From: Bacteroidota bacterium
GTDB lineage: Bacteria > Bacteroidota > Bacteroidia > Chitinophagales > Chitinophagaceae
Assembly (NCBI GenBank): GCA_018268085.1
Contig: JAFDXE010000035.1
Coordinates: 1 to 43,268 of the forward strand
Direction: 5' to 3'
Length of the DNA: 43,268 bases
The notes beneath the pieces are model-generated. The model saw nothing but the letters and a program-made list of their open reading frames with translations, was not told where the DNA came from and searched no databases. Each line of letters starts with the position of its first letter. Within the stretch, counting starts at the first letter, position 1. Below, piece by piece: positions 18,817 through 27,395 of this stretch. A program made the position numbers and the translations under genes.

Positions 18817-19856
18817 TGACTAAAATACTTGTAGCCGATGATGAAGCAGATCTGGAGGCATTGATTAAACAGAAATTCCGCAGGAAAATACGTGAGCAGG
18901 AGTATGAATTTATTTTTGCGGCGAATGGGAAAGATGCATTGGAAAAAATACAGGAAAATCCTGACGTATCGATTGTATTGAGTGATATCAACATGCCCGA
19001 AATGGATGGCTTAACCTTACTCAGCCATCTGGCGGAAAGCAGTCCGCTTATTAAAGCAGTAATTGTGTCTGCTTACGGCGATATGGACAATATACGTACC
19101 GCAATGAACCGCGGCGCATTTGATTTCATAACAAAGCCAATCAATTTTGATGATCTTTCCGTTACGGTTGAAAAAACACTGAAACACGTGGAGCAGCTCC
19201 ATGAAACACTGAAAGCCATCAAAGAAAACAACATCCTTAAAATGTATGTTGATGAAACCGTACTCAACTTCATGGGTAGCCGCGAATTTGAATCGTCGCT
19301 CATGGCCAACGAAACGATAGAGGCTACGGTTGTTTTCCTTGATATTTGCAGCTTTACTTCCATCAGCGAAAACGCCTCTGCAGATGTAGTGGTAAAATTG
19401 CTCAATAAATATTTTGATGTAATGGTTAAGGAGATCATAGCCCAGGGCGGTTACATTGATAAATTCATTGGCGATGCAATTATGGCTGTGTTCAGGGGAC
19501 CATTTCATCTCGATAAAGCCATCGATGCAAGCCTGGCCGTGCGAACTGCTATTAATGCCCTGCCTTCAGATACGCAACAAACATCATTCACACCAAAAGT
19601 ATCCATCGGCATTAATACCGGCGAGATGATCTCCGGGAATATAGGTTCGGCGGGCTTAAAGCGTTTAGACTATACCGTTATCGGAGATGTTGTAAATACA
19701 GCGCAGCGGCTACAGTCTGCTGCTAAAGAAGGACAGATCCTTATCAATGAAAATGCCTACAAAAAGGTGAAAGAATCCTTTCATTGTAATCTCGTGGGCG
19801 AAATAGTACTGAAAAACAAAACCAATTCAATGATTGTATATGAGGTGCTCGACTAG
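18813..19856 (+). CDS. receiver-adenylate cyclase (class III)
   Basis: This 347-aa protein joins a receiver (phospho-Asp58 in LSDINMPE, residues 1-125), a coiled-coil linker (about 125-165) and a class III nucleotide cyclase domain (about 168-347). All catalytic residues are present: metal ligands Asp177 (FLDICSFT) and Asp221 (GDAIMAVF), the adenine-selecting pair Lys217 and Thr288 (DYTVIGD), and the transition-state residues Asn295 and Arg299 (VVNTAQRL). The Lys/Thr pair points to ATP, hence cAMP, and to subclass IIIb, some members of which respond to bicarbonate. It is the effector end of the 10177-19856 island: phosphorylation by one of the kinases would set cAMP output. Confidence 0.93.
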   Translation: MMTKILVADDEADLEALIKQKFRRKIREQEYEFIFAANGKDALEKIQENPDVSIVLSDINMPEMDGLTLLSHLAESSPLIKAVIVSAYGDMDNIRTAMNRGAFDFITKPINFDDLSVTVEKTLKHVEQLHETLKAIKENNILKMYVDETVLNFMGSREFESSLMANETIEATVVFLDICSFTSISENASADVVVKLLNKYFDVMVKEIIAQGGYIDKFIGDAIMAVFRGPFHLDKAIDASLAVRTAINALPSDTQQTSFTPKVSIGINTGEMISGNIGSAGLKRLDYTVIGDVVNTAQRLQSAAKEGQILINENAYKKVKESFHCNLVGEIVLKNKTNSMIVYEVLD

Positions 19857-20005
19857 TACCTGTTAATGTATCTCACACTTATCAATTGGGATAACGTATC
19901 CTGATATGCAATCCCTTAATACAAGCTTTTTATTGCTGTTTGAGTAATTTTCTGATTGTTCAGATACAGTTACCATCTTTCTTCATGTAAATTTTATTTA
20001 CAGCT

Positions 20006-20316
20006 ATGCTGAAAAGTGTAAAGAAAAAATACAGGAGTATTTTGCAGCATATCCGTTATAAGGGCCTTCCTGTATTTATCAAATCCAAAATTTACGATCA
20101 TTACCAGCAATACCAACTCGTTAAACCAGGTATCGTTCACCTGCCTGGTACCGGCGATGTGTCAATTTGAAAAATATGAAGCATGCATAAAGATATATGA
20201 GAAATTCAACAAAGCCGGAATGACGGTTATATAGCCGTGTTTAAAATTACACCGAAGAAAAGCCTATAGATTCATTATTAAGTAAAAATAACCTGGTGCC
20301 CGAGGTATCCGGTTAA
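20006..20316 (+). pseudogene. frameshifted remnant of an unidentified small gene
   Basis: Reading from ATG 20006 gives 54 codons (MLKSVKKKYRSILQHI, then LVKPGIVHLPGTGD) up to TGA at 20168. The apparent sense continues in the next frame from about 20157 (CQFEKYEACIKIYEKFNKAG, stop 20232), returns to the first frame at 20228 (YIAVFKITP) and ends in the third frame (EEKPIDSLLSKNNLVPEVSG) at TAA 20314-20316. The pieces abut without gaps and have protein-like composition, as expected of a gene broken by three small indels. I do not recognise the product. It ends three bases from the convergent surface-protein gene. The rest of the 463-bp gap (19857-20005) is AT-rich with nothing identifiable. Confidence 0.4.
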
Positions 20317-20319
20317 GCA

Positions 20320-23300
20320 TTATCGTAGTAAGGTAAAACTTCCATGTTGTTCTACTTCTATCCTGCCCAGGTGAAGGTAACGGCAGATCCATACATAAGT
20401 TCCAACCGGCTGATCTTTCCCCTGGAAGGTTCCATCCCACCCTTTACCTGAATTACTTGTTGTAAATATTCTTTGTCCCCAGCGGTTGAATACCGTAAAA
20501 TATTCCAGCACAGCCCCGCCGGGAAGCTTCGGTTTAATGCTGTTATTCAAACTACCACTGTTAGGCGTAAACGCCGTTGGCATATAAAATCCTTCGCCGT
20601 AAGTAGTAGCGGTGGCGTGGCCGGGATAACTGTCGCCACAACCCTGTGGCGGCCCCAGCGCTATCACTTCAATAGTTACCGTTTGCGATTGAGAAAGGCC
20701 ATTAATGGTATGGGTTGTTCCCAGGTTTCCCGACGAAGGTGTAACGAATGGACCTCCATCAATAGAAACCTGGTAACCGATCGTTCCTGCATAAGGCTGC
20801 CAGCTAAAGGTTACACTGTTTAAACTAACATTTTGTACACTCACGGGTACAGAGTCGAGAGCGATCAGATTAACAGTTACCGGTACCAGCCCGCTCTGGC
20901 AAATTGCATCTGCAGCACCAACATAATAATTTACCTGTGCGGTAATGGCACCGGTTGTAAACGTTGCTCCTGTAGCCAATGGCGTTCCACCACTTGCTGT
21001 AGCATACCAGTTGTACAACAGGCCGGCACCCGGGTTCACTATATTTAATTGTGCAGTGCTGCCGCTGCAAACAGAAACGCCATTTACAACGGGATCGTTT
21101 ACAACATCTATGGATATACTAACTGGAACGCGTACACTCGTACAGCCACCGTTCACTGCTTCTACATAATAAGTAGTGGCAGTATTCAAAGGTGGAGTGG
21201 TAAAATTGTCGCCGGTGAACAGAATATTTCCGCCGGTGGCTGTGGCATACCAGTTATAAGTATAGCCCGCCAGAGAATTCTGAACAGGTATTGAAGTGGA
21301 TAAGTTGTTGCAAATCGTTTGATCAACCAGTACAGGCGCAGTGGCACCGCCCAGGTTAACCGTTGCCGGCGTGCGTACACTCGCACATCCTCCACTTACC
21401 GATTCAATATAATAAGTGGTATTGGATGTAAGCGCAGGTGTGGTGTAACTCGTGCCGGTAGCTATCGCAGTTCCGCCGGTAGCCACCGTGTACCAGTTAT
21501 AGGTGTAAGCACTATTTGGATTTTGTACACTTAACGTAGTAACATTCGTTCCGCATAGCGCCACATTATTAACTACCGGAGCAGTAACCGTATTAACAGT
21601 AACCGTAACAGTATCTGCAAATGAACAGCCGGCATAAGTGGAAACAACATAATAATCGGTATTTGCAGTAATGGCCGGAGTAGTGTACGTAGTGCCCGTT
21701 GCCAGTACAACTGTATTTGCCGCATCTGCATACCAGGTGTAAACATAATTTGCGTTAGGAGTTTGAACGGTTAATATTGCCGTGGCATTCGGACAAATAA
21801 CTGGTTCATTTACCTGGGGCTGTGGCATAGGATCATAGGTTGCCGTAACAGCCGTTCTCGGGCTGCTGCAACTTCCCGTTACTGCTTCAACGTAAAAAGT
21901 TGTTGTTGCGCTGATCGTTGTATTGTACGTTGTACCTGTGTACAACAATGTACCGCCCGTTGAAGCACTGTACCAGTTGTAGGTTAACGTTGCATCAGGA
22001 TTTTGAATGGAAAGCGTAGCCGAATTCCCGGAACAAACAATTACATTATTCACAATGGGGGCAGCAGGCGCTCCCGGTGCTGATAGTGTAACTGTATAGG
22101 TTGCAGCACAGCTCCCCTGCGTTACCGTTAGTGTGTACGTTCCACTTGCAACCCCCGACAGATTTTGTGTTGCCTGCCCCGAGGGTGACCAGGAATAGGT
22201 TAAAGGAGAAGCATTGCCGGTTACGGTTGTGTTTACGCTTCCACTATTGGGATTGGTACAGGTTGGCTGCGTGGGCGCCAGGGTAACGGCAATGGTATCT
22301 GTTGCATACGTAAAGTAATCGTTATGATTCAATGGTATCTGCGCATACAATTTACCGTTAGCAACTGTTAACGGATACATAGTAGTACTTGCCGTCGGAA
22401 ACGTAGGATCAGGAGATACGATTATGTTTTTAGCAGTGGCCGGTATCGAACCATTGTCTGCAGAAAACGTAGCGGGCAATGCAGTATTGATAACGCTGGC
22501 CTTCCACACTCTTTGCATCCTAAGCCCTTTGCCATCAAAGATGCATTGATCTATGGCGGTAGATGCTGCGTTGTCGCCTATTAAAACAAAGGAACGGTCG
22601 TTGGAAAAGCTGTTAGCATTCGTACTGTTCAGCAAAGGAAAATTACCTCCTGTATATACTCCGTTGGTATAGATTGTAATCAAGCCATTTGCATTCACGG
22701 ATTTGGATTGCTTCTGTGCAAGATTGGATGCATCGTCTCTACCAATACCGGTAATATTAGCAGCATAACCACTATTATTTGCACGGTTCCAGGTAATCGT
22801 TCCATCAGAAGCAGTGTAGTCATTAGCATTGGCAGCAGCCTGGTCGAGGGTAAATCCATATTTAACTGCGAGGTAAGATTCAACCTTATTTATTTCCGCA
22901 GGTGTTAATGTTCTTGCATAAATAATAACTTCAGCAATATCTATCTGTGCAGGAAGATTGATGAGGTTCTCATTCCCGATTACAATCTTATCGGTTACAC
23001 CGGCAAAATTACCGGCACCACCGGTTAAGGTAAGCGTATTGTTGTTGGCGCCGTTCAGCCTGTTGATGGATGTAGCAATCGTAACATCTGCATACGCGGT
23101 TGATAAAGCATGTTGATTCAGTACATTAACCGTACCCACATTTTCGCCATTGGAAACAGTTACTGCTTTAGGAAAATCAAAACGAATATTGCCCGATGCA
23201 TTCTCAAATCCAATCCGGCCTGTGGCACCTACCTGGTCGGTTTCCCATTTTAACCAAACAATACCTCCTTTAAGATTGAACACCTGGAATACGGTAACAT

Positions 23301-23640
23301 TATTATCGGTTACCAGTGAAGTTCCGGGAAATAAATTGGTGCTGGATAAGGAATTGGTAACGCCATCAAAACGAATGTACGGATTGAAGTTGATACCTGC
23401 GTCTACCAGTGACGGTGAGGTTTGAACATTGGCAGTTCCGGTTAAAGACTGCACCGTAAAATTTCCTGTTACGCCTGCACCGGATACTTCCTGCCACTGT
23501 GTTACCAGGTTACTTGCGCTGGTAATACCTACATCCGATCTTAACCACATCGTGTTATTAGCAGAAATTCCTCCCGGTGACTGGGATAATGCAGATAAAG
23601 TAAAAAAGAAAACAGCAGCGAAGGATAAAAGAATTCTCAT
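20320..23640 (-). CDS. large secreted multi-domain surface protein, type B T9SS signal
   Basis: This 1106-aa protein has a signal peptide (about 1-19, ending ALSQ), a concanavalin/laminin-G-like lectin region (about 20-265, with IDIAEVIIYARTLTPAEINK and VESYLAVKYG), a second region to about 450 (DRSFVLIGDN), one SprB-like repeat (about 453-525), five Ig-like repeats of about 80 aa, each with a YNWY-xTATGGT core and a YYVEAV-like strand (about 527-930), a fibronectin-III-like domain (about 930-1015), and the gliding-motility-associated C-terminal domain (FYMPTAFTPN, VFNRWGQRIF, GWDGTFQG). The last domain directs export by type IX secretion and attachment to the surface. The likely role is adhesion; no enzyme motif was seen. 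It is followed on the same strand, upstream, by the ABC exporter. Confidence 0.92.
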   Translation of the reverse strand: MRILLSFAAVFFFTLSALSQSPGGISANNTMWLRSDVGITSASNLVTQWQEVSGAGVTGNFTVQSLTGTANVQTSPSLVDAGINFNPYIRFDGVTNSLSSTNLFPGTSLVTDNNVTVFQVFNLKGGIVWLKWETDQVGATGRIGFENASGNIRFDFPKAVTVSNGENVGTVNVLNQHALSTAYADVTIATSINRLNGANNNTLTLTGGAGNFAGVTDKIVIGNENLINLPAQIDIAEVIIYARTLTPAEINKVESYLAVKYGFTLDQAAANANDYTASDGTITWNRANNSGYAANITGIGRDDASNLAQKQSKSVNANGLITIYTNGVYTGGNFPLLNSTNANSFSNDRSFVLIGDNAASTAIDQCIFDGKGLRMQRVWKASVINTALPATFSADNGSIPATAKNIIVSPDPTFPTASTTMYPLTVANGKLYAQIPLNHNDYFTYATDTIAVTLAPTQPTCTNPNSGSVNTTVTGNASPLTYSWSPSGQATQNLSGVASGTYTLTVTQGSCAATYTVTLSAPGAPAAPIVNNVIVCSGNSATLSIQNPDATLTYNWYSASTGGTLLYTGTTYNTTISATTTFYVEAVTGSCSSPRTAVTATYDPMPQPQVNEPVICPNATAILTVQTPNANYVYTWYADAANTVVLATGTTYTTPAITANTDYYVVSTYAGCSFADTVTVTVNTVTAPVVNNVALCGTNVTTLSVQNPNSAYTYNWYTVATGGTAIATGTSYTTPALTSNTTYYIESVSGGCASVRTPATVNLGGATAPVLVDQTICNNLSTSIPVQNSLAGYTYNWYATATGGNILFTGDNFTTPPLNTATTYYVEAVNGGCTSVRVPVSISIDVVNDPVVNGVSVCSGSTAQLNIVNPGAGLLYNWYATASGGTPLATGATFTTGAITAQVNYYVGAADAICQSGLVPVTVNLIALDSVPVSVQNVSLNSVTFSWQPYAGTIGYQVSIDGGPFVTPSSGNLGTTHTINGLSQSQTVTIEVIALGPPQGCGDSYPGHATATTYGEGFYMPTAFTPNSGSLNNSIKPKLPGGAVLEYFTVFNRWGQRIFTTSNSGKGWDGTFQGKDQPVGTYVWICRYLHLGRIEVEQHGSFTLLR

Positions 23641-23763
23641 CAGGTTTAGTTGGTATATGCAATATAGAAAAAATCAGCGCAGCGTACCTGAAAATAAACA
23701 GCCGTCAATAAAAAATAACAGAAGCCCGTCAATATCCTTTTTACAAAAATGTTGGTATGCAGC

Positions 23764-25575
23764 CTACCGCACTTCCTGCATATGTACAAGTCTTTTGTAA
23801 AAGCCATTCTGATGAATAAGTGTGTCGTGCGTGCCCCGCTCAACAATTTCTCCTTTTTGTAAAACAATAATTTCATCAGCATGACGAATGGTACTCAACC
23901 GGTGTGCAATAACAATGGAAGTCCGGTTGTTCATGAGCTTATTGATCGCATCCTGTACCAGCCTTTCACTTTCAGTATCAAGTGAAGAAGTAGCTTCATC
24001 AAGAATCAATATCGGAGGATTTTTCAATACGGCCCGGGCAATCGTAAGCCGCTGGCGTTCGCCACCACTCAGTTTACTACCGCGATCACCAATATTTGTA
24101 TTGTAGCCATCTTCTTTCTTTTCAATGAATGAATGAGCATTGGCAATTTTTGCAGCTTCCATGATCTCGTCCAACTGTGCATTGTCCATACCCAATGCAA
24201 TATTGCTGGCGATAGTATTGTTAAACAGGATGGGTTCCTGTGTAACGATGCTGATCAGTTTCCGCAATGAAAACAATGAATAATCTTTGATGTTGATCCC
24301 ATCCACCAGAATTTCTCCTTCACTCACATCATGAAAACGGGGCACCAGGTCTGCCAGTGTGGATTTTCCGGCTCCACTGCTACCCACGAGCGCAATTGTT
24401 TTCCCTTTTTCGATTTTAAGATTTATGTTTTTCAGGATCACATTATCATCGTAACGAAAACCAACATTTTTAAATTCTATACAATGTTCAAATGCAGCGA
24501 TTTGTTTGCCATTGATGTTATCATCTACCGTAACCGGCGCATTCATCACTTCTTCAATCCTGGCAATGGCGGCTGAACCTTTTTGCATATTGCTGAATGC
24601 TGTTGATATAGATTTTGCCGGATCAATGATGTTATAGAACAATCCCATATACGTTAAAAACAATGCACCATTCATTGTAATTTCCCCGGTAAGAATTCTG
24701 CTGCCGCCAAACCAGAGTATAACAGCAAAAATGCTCACACCCATGATCTCGCTCATTGGAGATGCCAGGTCTCTCCTGAAACCGATATGGTTGCGTGCAT
24801 GCAACAGCTCGGCACTGATCTCATTGAATTTCTGACGGAGTTTTCCTTCTACATTAAATGCTTTAATAACCCGCAAGCCGCCTAATGTTTCATCAAGCGT
24901 TGAAAATGTTTCACCACTTTTTTCGGCTACCCGTTCACTTTGCCGCTTTAAAGAACGACTCACTTTACCAATAACAATTCCCATCACCGGCAAACAAAGC
25001 AGTATGAATAAGGTGAGTTGCGGACTGATGTAAAACAGCACAGCCAGGTTGATAATAATGGCCAACGGATCTTTTACCCATCCTTCCAGGGCACCGATTA
25101 CCGAGTATTCAATTTCATACAGATCGTTTGTCATCCGGCTCATGAGATCGCCCTTGCGTTGTTCCGTAAAATAGCCAACAGGCAACTGAAGAATCTTATC
25201 ATACATATCTGTGCGGATACGCGTTACGATCGTATTTTTCATTGGGCCAAGTGTGCGTGCAGATAAATACAGGAAAAGATTTTTTAACAGGATGGATGTG
25301 ATGATTAAAATACATACCACACCCAATGCATACAACGGACTTACCGCTAACAAACTTTGCAGCCGTCCATTCACCCAGTTCATGAGCACGTTTTTTGATT
25401 GATTGGCCATCTCGGCAGCGGAACTGTTTACTTTGAATAACAATTGCAGGAACGGAAATAACATTCCAAGGGAGATTACTGAAAAAACGATTGACATCAA
25501 TATGGTAAACAAGTACCATACAATTGATGATTTATAATCTGACAGGTATCTGAATATTCTGGAATATCTTTTCAT
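23764..25575 (-). CDS. MsbA-like ABC exporter (fused permease and ATPase)
   Basis: The reading frame is open to TTG 25602, but the first ATG at 25575 gives a normal cytoplasmic start (MKRYSRIFRYL) and a 603-aa protein. The N-terminal half is a six-helix ABC exporter membrane domain (about 1-320). The C-terminal half is the nucleotide-binding domain with Walker A GSSGAGKST, Q-loop TQEPILFN, signature LSGGERQRL, Walker B ILILDEATSSLD and the H-loop IAHRLSTI. It works as a homodimer; the closest-sounding relatives flip lipid A precursors or other lipids, but cargo cannot be read from sequence. It is divergent from rbfA over 62 bp, and 123 bp separate it from the surface protein downstream. Confidence 0.92.
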   Translation of the reverse strand: MKRYSRIFRYLSDYKSSIVWYLFTILMSIVFSVISLGMLFPFLQLLFKVNSSAAEMANQSKNVLMNWVNGRLQSLLAVSPLYALGVVCILIITSILLKNLFLYLSARTLGPMKNTIVTRIRTDMYDKILQLPVGYFTEQRKGDLMSRMTNDLYEIEYSVIGALEGWVKDPLAIIINLAVLFYISPQLTLFILLCLPVMGIVIGKVSRSLKRQSERVAEKSGETFSTLDETLGGLRVIKAFNVEGKLRQKFNEISAELLHARNHIGFRRDLASPMSEIMGVSIFAVILWFGGSRILTGEITMNGALFLTYMGLFYNIIDPAKSISTAFSNMQKGSAAIARIEEVMNAPVTVDDNINGKQIAAFEHCIEFKNVGFRYDDNVILKNINLKIEKGKTIALVGSSGAGKSTLADLVPRFHDVSEGEILVDGINIKDYSLFSLRKLISIVTQEPILFNNTIASNIALGMDNAQLDEIMEAAKIANAHSFIEKKEDGYNTNIGDRGSKLSGGERQRLTIARAVLKNPPILILDEATSSLDTESERLVQDAINKLMNNRTSIVIAHRLSTIRHADEIIVLQKGEIVERGTHDTLIHQNGFYKRLVHMQEVR

Positions 25576-25637
25576 CTGAATAATTATGCGTAGTAGCAAC
25601 AAAGTAAGTACATTTACATCGATAAAAGAGCGTAGCT

Positions 25638-26015
25638 ATGATAGAAGGAAAAAGACAAAAACAGGTTGCAGCCGTATTGGAAAAAGAACTGAATGAAATT
25701 TTTCAGCGACTTGGTTTAACGATGATGAATGGCGGAATGATCTCTATATCGTCGGTAAAAATTACACCCGATTTATATGATGCACGCATTTATTTAAGTT
25801 TTTTTAAAGTGAATGATCCCGTTGCTGCATTGAAAACCATCCAGGAAAGAAGCTGGGAAATCAAAAAAGAACTTACGGCAAGAGTTCGTCACCAGCTCAG
25901 AAGCATGCCCTTACTCAGCTTTTTCATTGATGATACGCTGGAATATGTTGACAAGATGGAACAGTTGTTCAAAGACATTAAAACGCAGGACGAAAAACAG
26001 AAAGGAAAGGAATGA
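25638..26015 (+). CDS. rbfA: 30S ribosome-binding factor A
   Basis: This 125-aa protein has the RbfA KH-like fold: a basic N-terminus (EGKRQKQVAAVLEKELNEIF), the strand MISISSVKITPDLYDARIYLSFF, and the closing helices with RHQLRSMPLLSFFIDDTLEYVDKM (motifs overlap and are given in part). RbfA binds 16S rRNA near helix 1 during late 30S assembly and is needed for growth in the cold. The length is normal for the family. A sequence close to the Bacteroidota -7 box (TACATTTA, 25609-25616) lies 22 bp upstream of the ATG in the gap shared with the ABC exporter. The downstream permease is 131 bp away, separated by a heptamer repeat. Confidence 0.93.
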   Translation: MIEGKRQKQVAAVLEKELNEIFQRLGLTMMNGGMISISSVKITPDLYDARIYLSFFKVNDPVAALKTIQERSWEIKKELTARVRHQLRSMPLLSFFIDDTLEYVDKMEQLFKDIKTQDEKQKGKE

Positions 26016-26093
26016 AAATGCAGTTGAGTGTACTGTGTTTCATTTCCCAAATAAAGCATACACCAACAGCCTTAGTGTACACAATTCAACATT

Positions 26094-26135
26094 TTCATAA
26101 TTCATAATTCACAATTCATAATTCATAATTCAGAA
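26094..26135. repeat. TTCATAA heptamer tandem repeat, 6 units
   Basis: Six consecutive 7-bp units read TTCATAA, TTCATAA, TTCACAA, TTCATAA, TTCATAA, TTCAGAA. The array ends 11 bp before the ATG of the permease gene at 26147, so copy-number changes would alter the spacing of any promoter upstream of it. A looser unit (AATTCAACATT) precedes it. Confidence 0.95.
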
Positions 26136-26146
26136 CCCAGCTTCCA

Positions 26147-27367
26147 ATGTATGTAGATTTTGCATGGCGGTATTTTAAAGCAAAAAAATCTGCCAATGCT
26201 ATTAATATCATTGCAAGGGTAACCACGTTTGTTATTGCATTTGCAACCTGTTGCCAGATACTGGTGCTGAGTGTGTTCAATGGATTTGAAGGTTTGGTAA
26301 AATCGCTCTATTCTTCTTTTTATACCGACATTAAAATAATTCCGGCTTCAGGAAAAACTTTTGTACTGAGTCCCGGCCAGTTAGCTAATATAAACAGTCA
26401 ACCTTATGTATTACATACCTCAATGATTGCAGAAGAAAATGCATTGCTGCAGGATGAAGAGGTTCAATCGCTGTTACGATTAAAAGGTGTAGATGATCAT
26501 TTTGTACAGGTAAGCGGTTTGCCCGGAAAAATAGTAAAAGGAAAATTCATTACAGGAGATGCTGCACATCCTTCCATTGTAGTGGGCGCAGGCATTCAAT
26601 ACCAGGCGGGCATTGTAGTAAATGATGCATTTGCACCAGAAGAATTAACGGTTATCCTTCCAAAGAAAAACAATACGAGCAACGACCCCATGCAATCGCT
26701 TGCAGAAGGAAATGTTTCTGCAACAGGCGTATTCGCCATTCAGCAGGACTTCGATAATGCTTATGCCATCACCAATATTGATTTTGTAAAGCAGCAGATG
26801 AGTTTTGCAAAAGATGAATACAGTGCAGCAGAAATAAAATTAAAGGCAGGTGCAGATATCAAAAAATGCAAAGAGCAATTGCAATTGTTAATGGGTAATA
26901 AATACACAGTTCAAACAAGGTTTGAACAAAACACCAGCCTGTACAATACCATGATCATTGAAAAATGGGCCATCTATGCAGTACTAACGCTGATCCTGGT
27001 GATAGCCGCATTCAATATGGTTAGTGCACTTACCATGCTGGTTTTAGAGAAGAAACAAGACATCGCCATATTACAAAGCATGGGAAGCACCAGGAGCCAG
27101 GTTAGAAAAATATTTCTTACAGAAGGTTTATTGCTGGGCGGATTGGGAACGATCTGCGGCGTGGCGCTGGCCATGATCATCTGCTTTTTGCAGGTAAAAT
27201 ATAAACTGATACCGTTGAGAGGCGGATCTTTTTTAATAGATTATTTCCCGGTAAAATTAATGGCAACTGATTTTATACTGGTAACCTGCACCGCTATGTT
27301 CATTTCCCTGGTTGCTTCCTGGTTCCCGGCAAACAAGGCATCGGCGCAGCCCCTCGAATTACGTTGA
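26147..27367 (+). CDS. FtsX-like ABC permease (LolC/LolE-like)
   Basis: This 406-aa protein has the LolC/LolE/MacB permease layout: an N-terminal cytoplasmic start (YVDFAWRYFKAKKSANAINI), membrane helix 1 (about 20-45), a periplasmic domain of about 225 residues, then three membrane helices in the FtsX domain (about 275-400; WAIYAVLTLILVIAAFNMVSALTMLVLEKK region, EKKQDIAILQSMGSTRSQVR, and ISLVASWFPANKASAQPLELR tail, each quoted in part). LolCDE pulls outer-membrane lipoproteins off the inner membrane; a single permease used as a homodimer is common outside gamma-proteobacteria. No ATPase partner is encoded nearby. Placement after rbfA is a familiar Bacteroidota arrangement. Confidence 0.85.
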   Translation: MYVDFAWRYFKAKKSANAINIIARVTTFVIAFATCCQILVLSVFNGFEGLVKSLYSSFYTDIKIIPASGKTFVLSPGQLANINSQPYVLHTSMIAEENALLQDEEVQSLLRLKGVDDHFVQVSGLPGKIVKGKFITGDAAHPSIVVGAGIQYQAGIVVNDAFAPEELTVILPKKNNTSNDPMQSLAEGNVSATGVFAIQQDFDNAYAITNIDFVKQQMSFAKDEYSAAEIKLKAGADIKKCKEQLQLLMGNKYTVQTRFEQNTSLYNTMIIEKWAIYAVLTLILVIAAFNMVSALTMLVLEKKQDIAILQSMGSTRSQVRKIFLTEGLLLGGLGTICGVALAMIICFLQVKYKLIPLRGGSFLIDYFPVKLMATDFILVTCTAMFISLVASWFPANKASAQPLELR

Positions 27368-27395
27368 TGAGCTTTCCTGCCTTTGTACAAAAAAA

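Noticed and set aside
19017..19508. 163-aa minus-strand reading frame antisense to the cyclase
   Set aside because: It overlaps a gene with every catalytic residue intact and its translation has no recognisable domain or signal.
23429..23800. 123-aa plus-strand frame across the adhesin start and intergenic gap
   Set aside because: It is mostly antisense to the signal peptide region of the adhesin and lacks protein-like features.
25576..25602. TTG-initiated extension of the ABC exporter
   Set aside because: The first in-frame ATG at 25575 gives the normal basic N-terminus, and the extension uses up the rbfA promoter gap.
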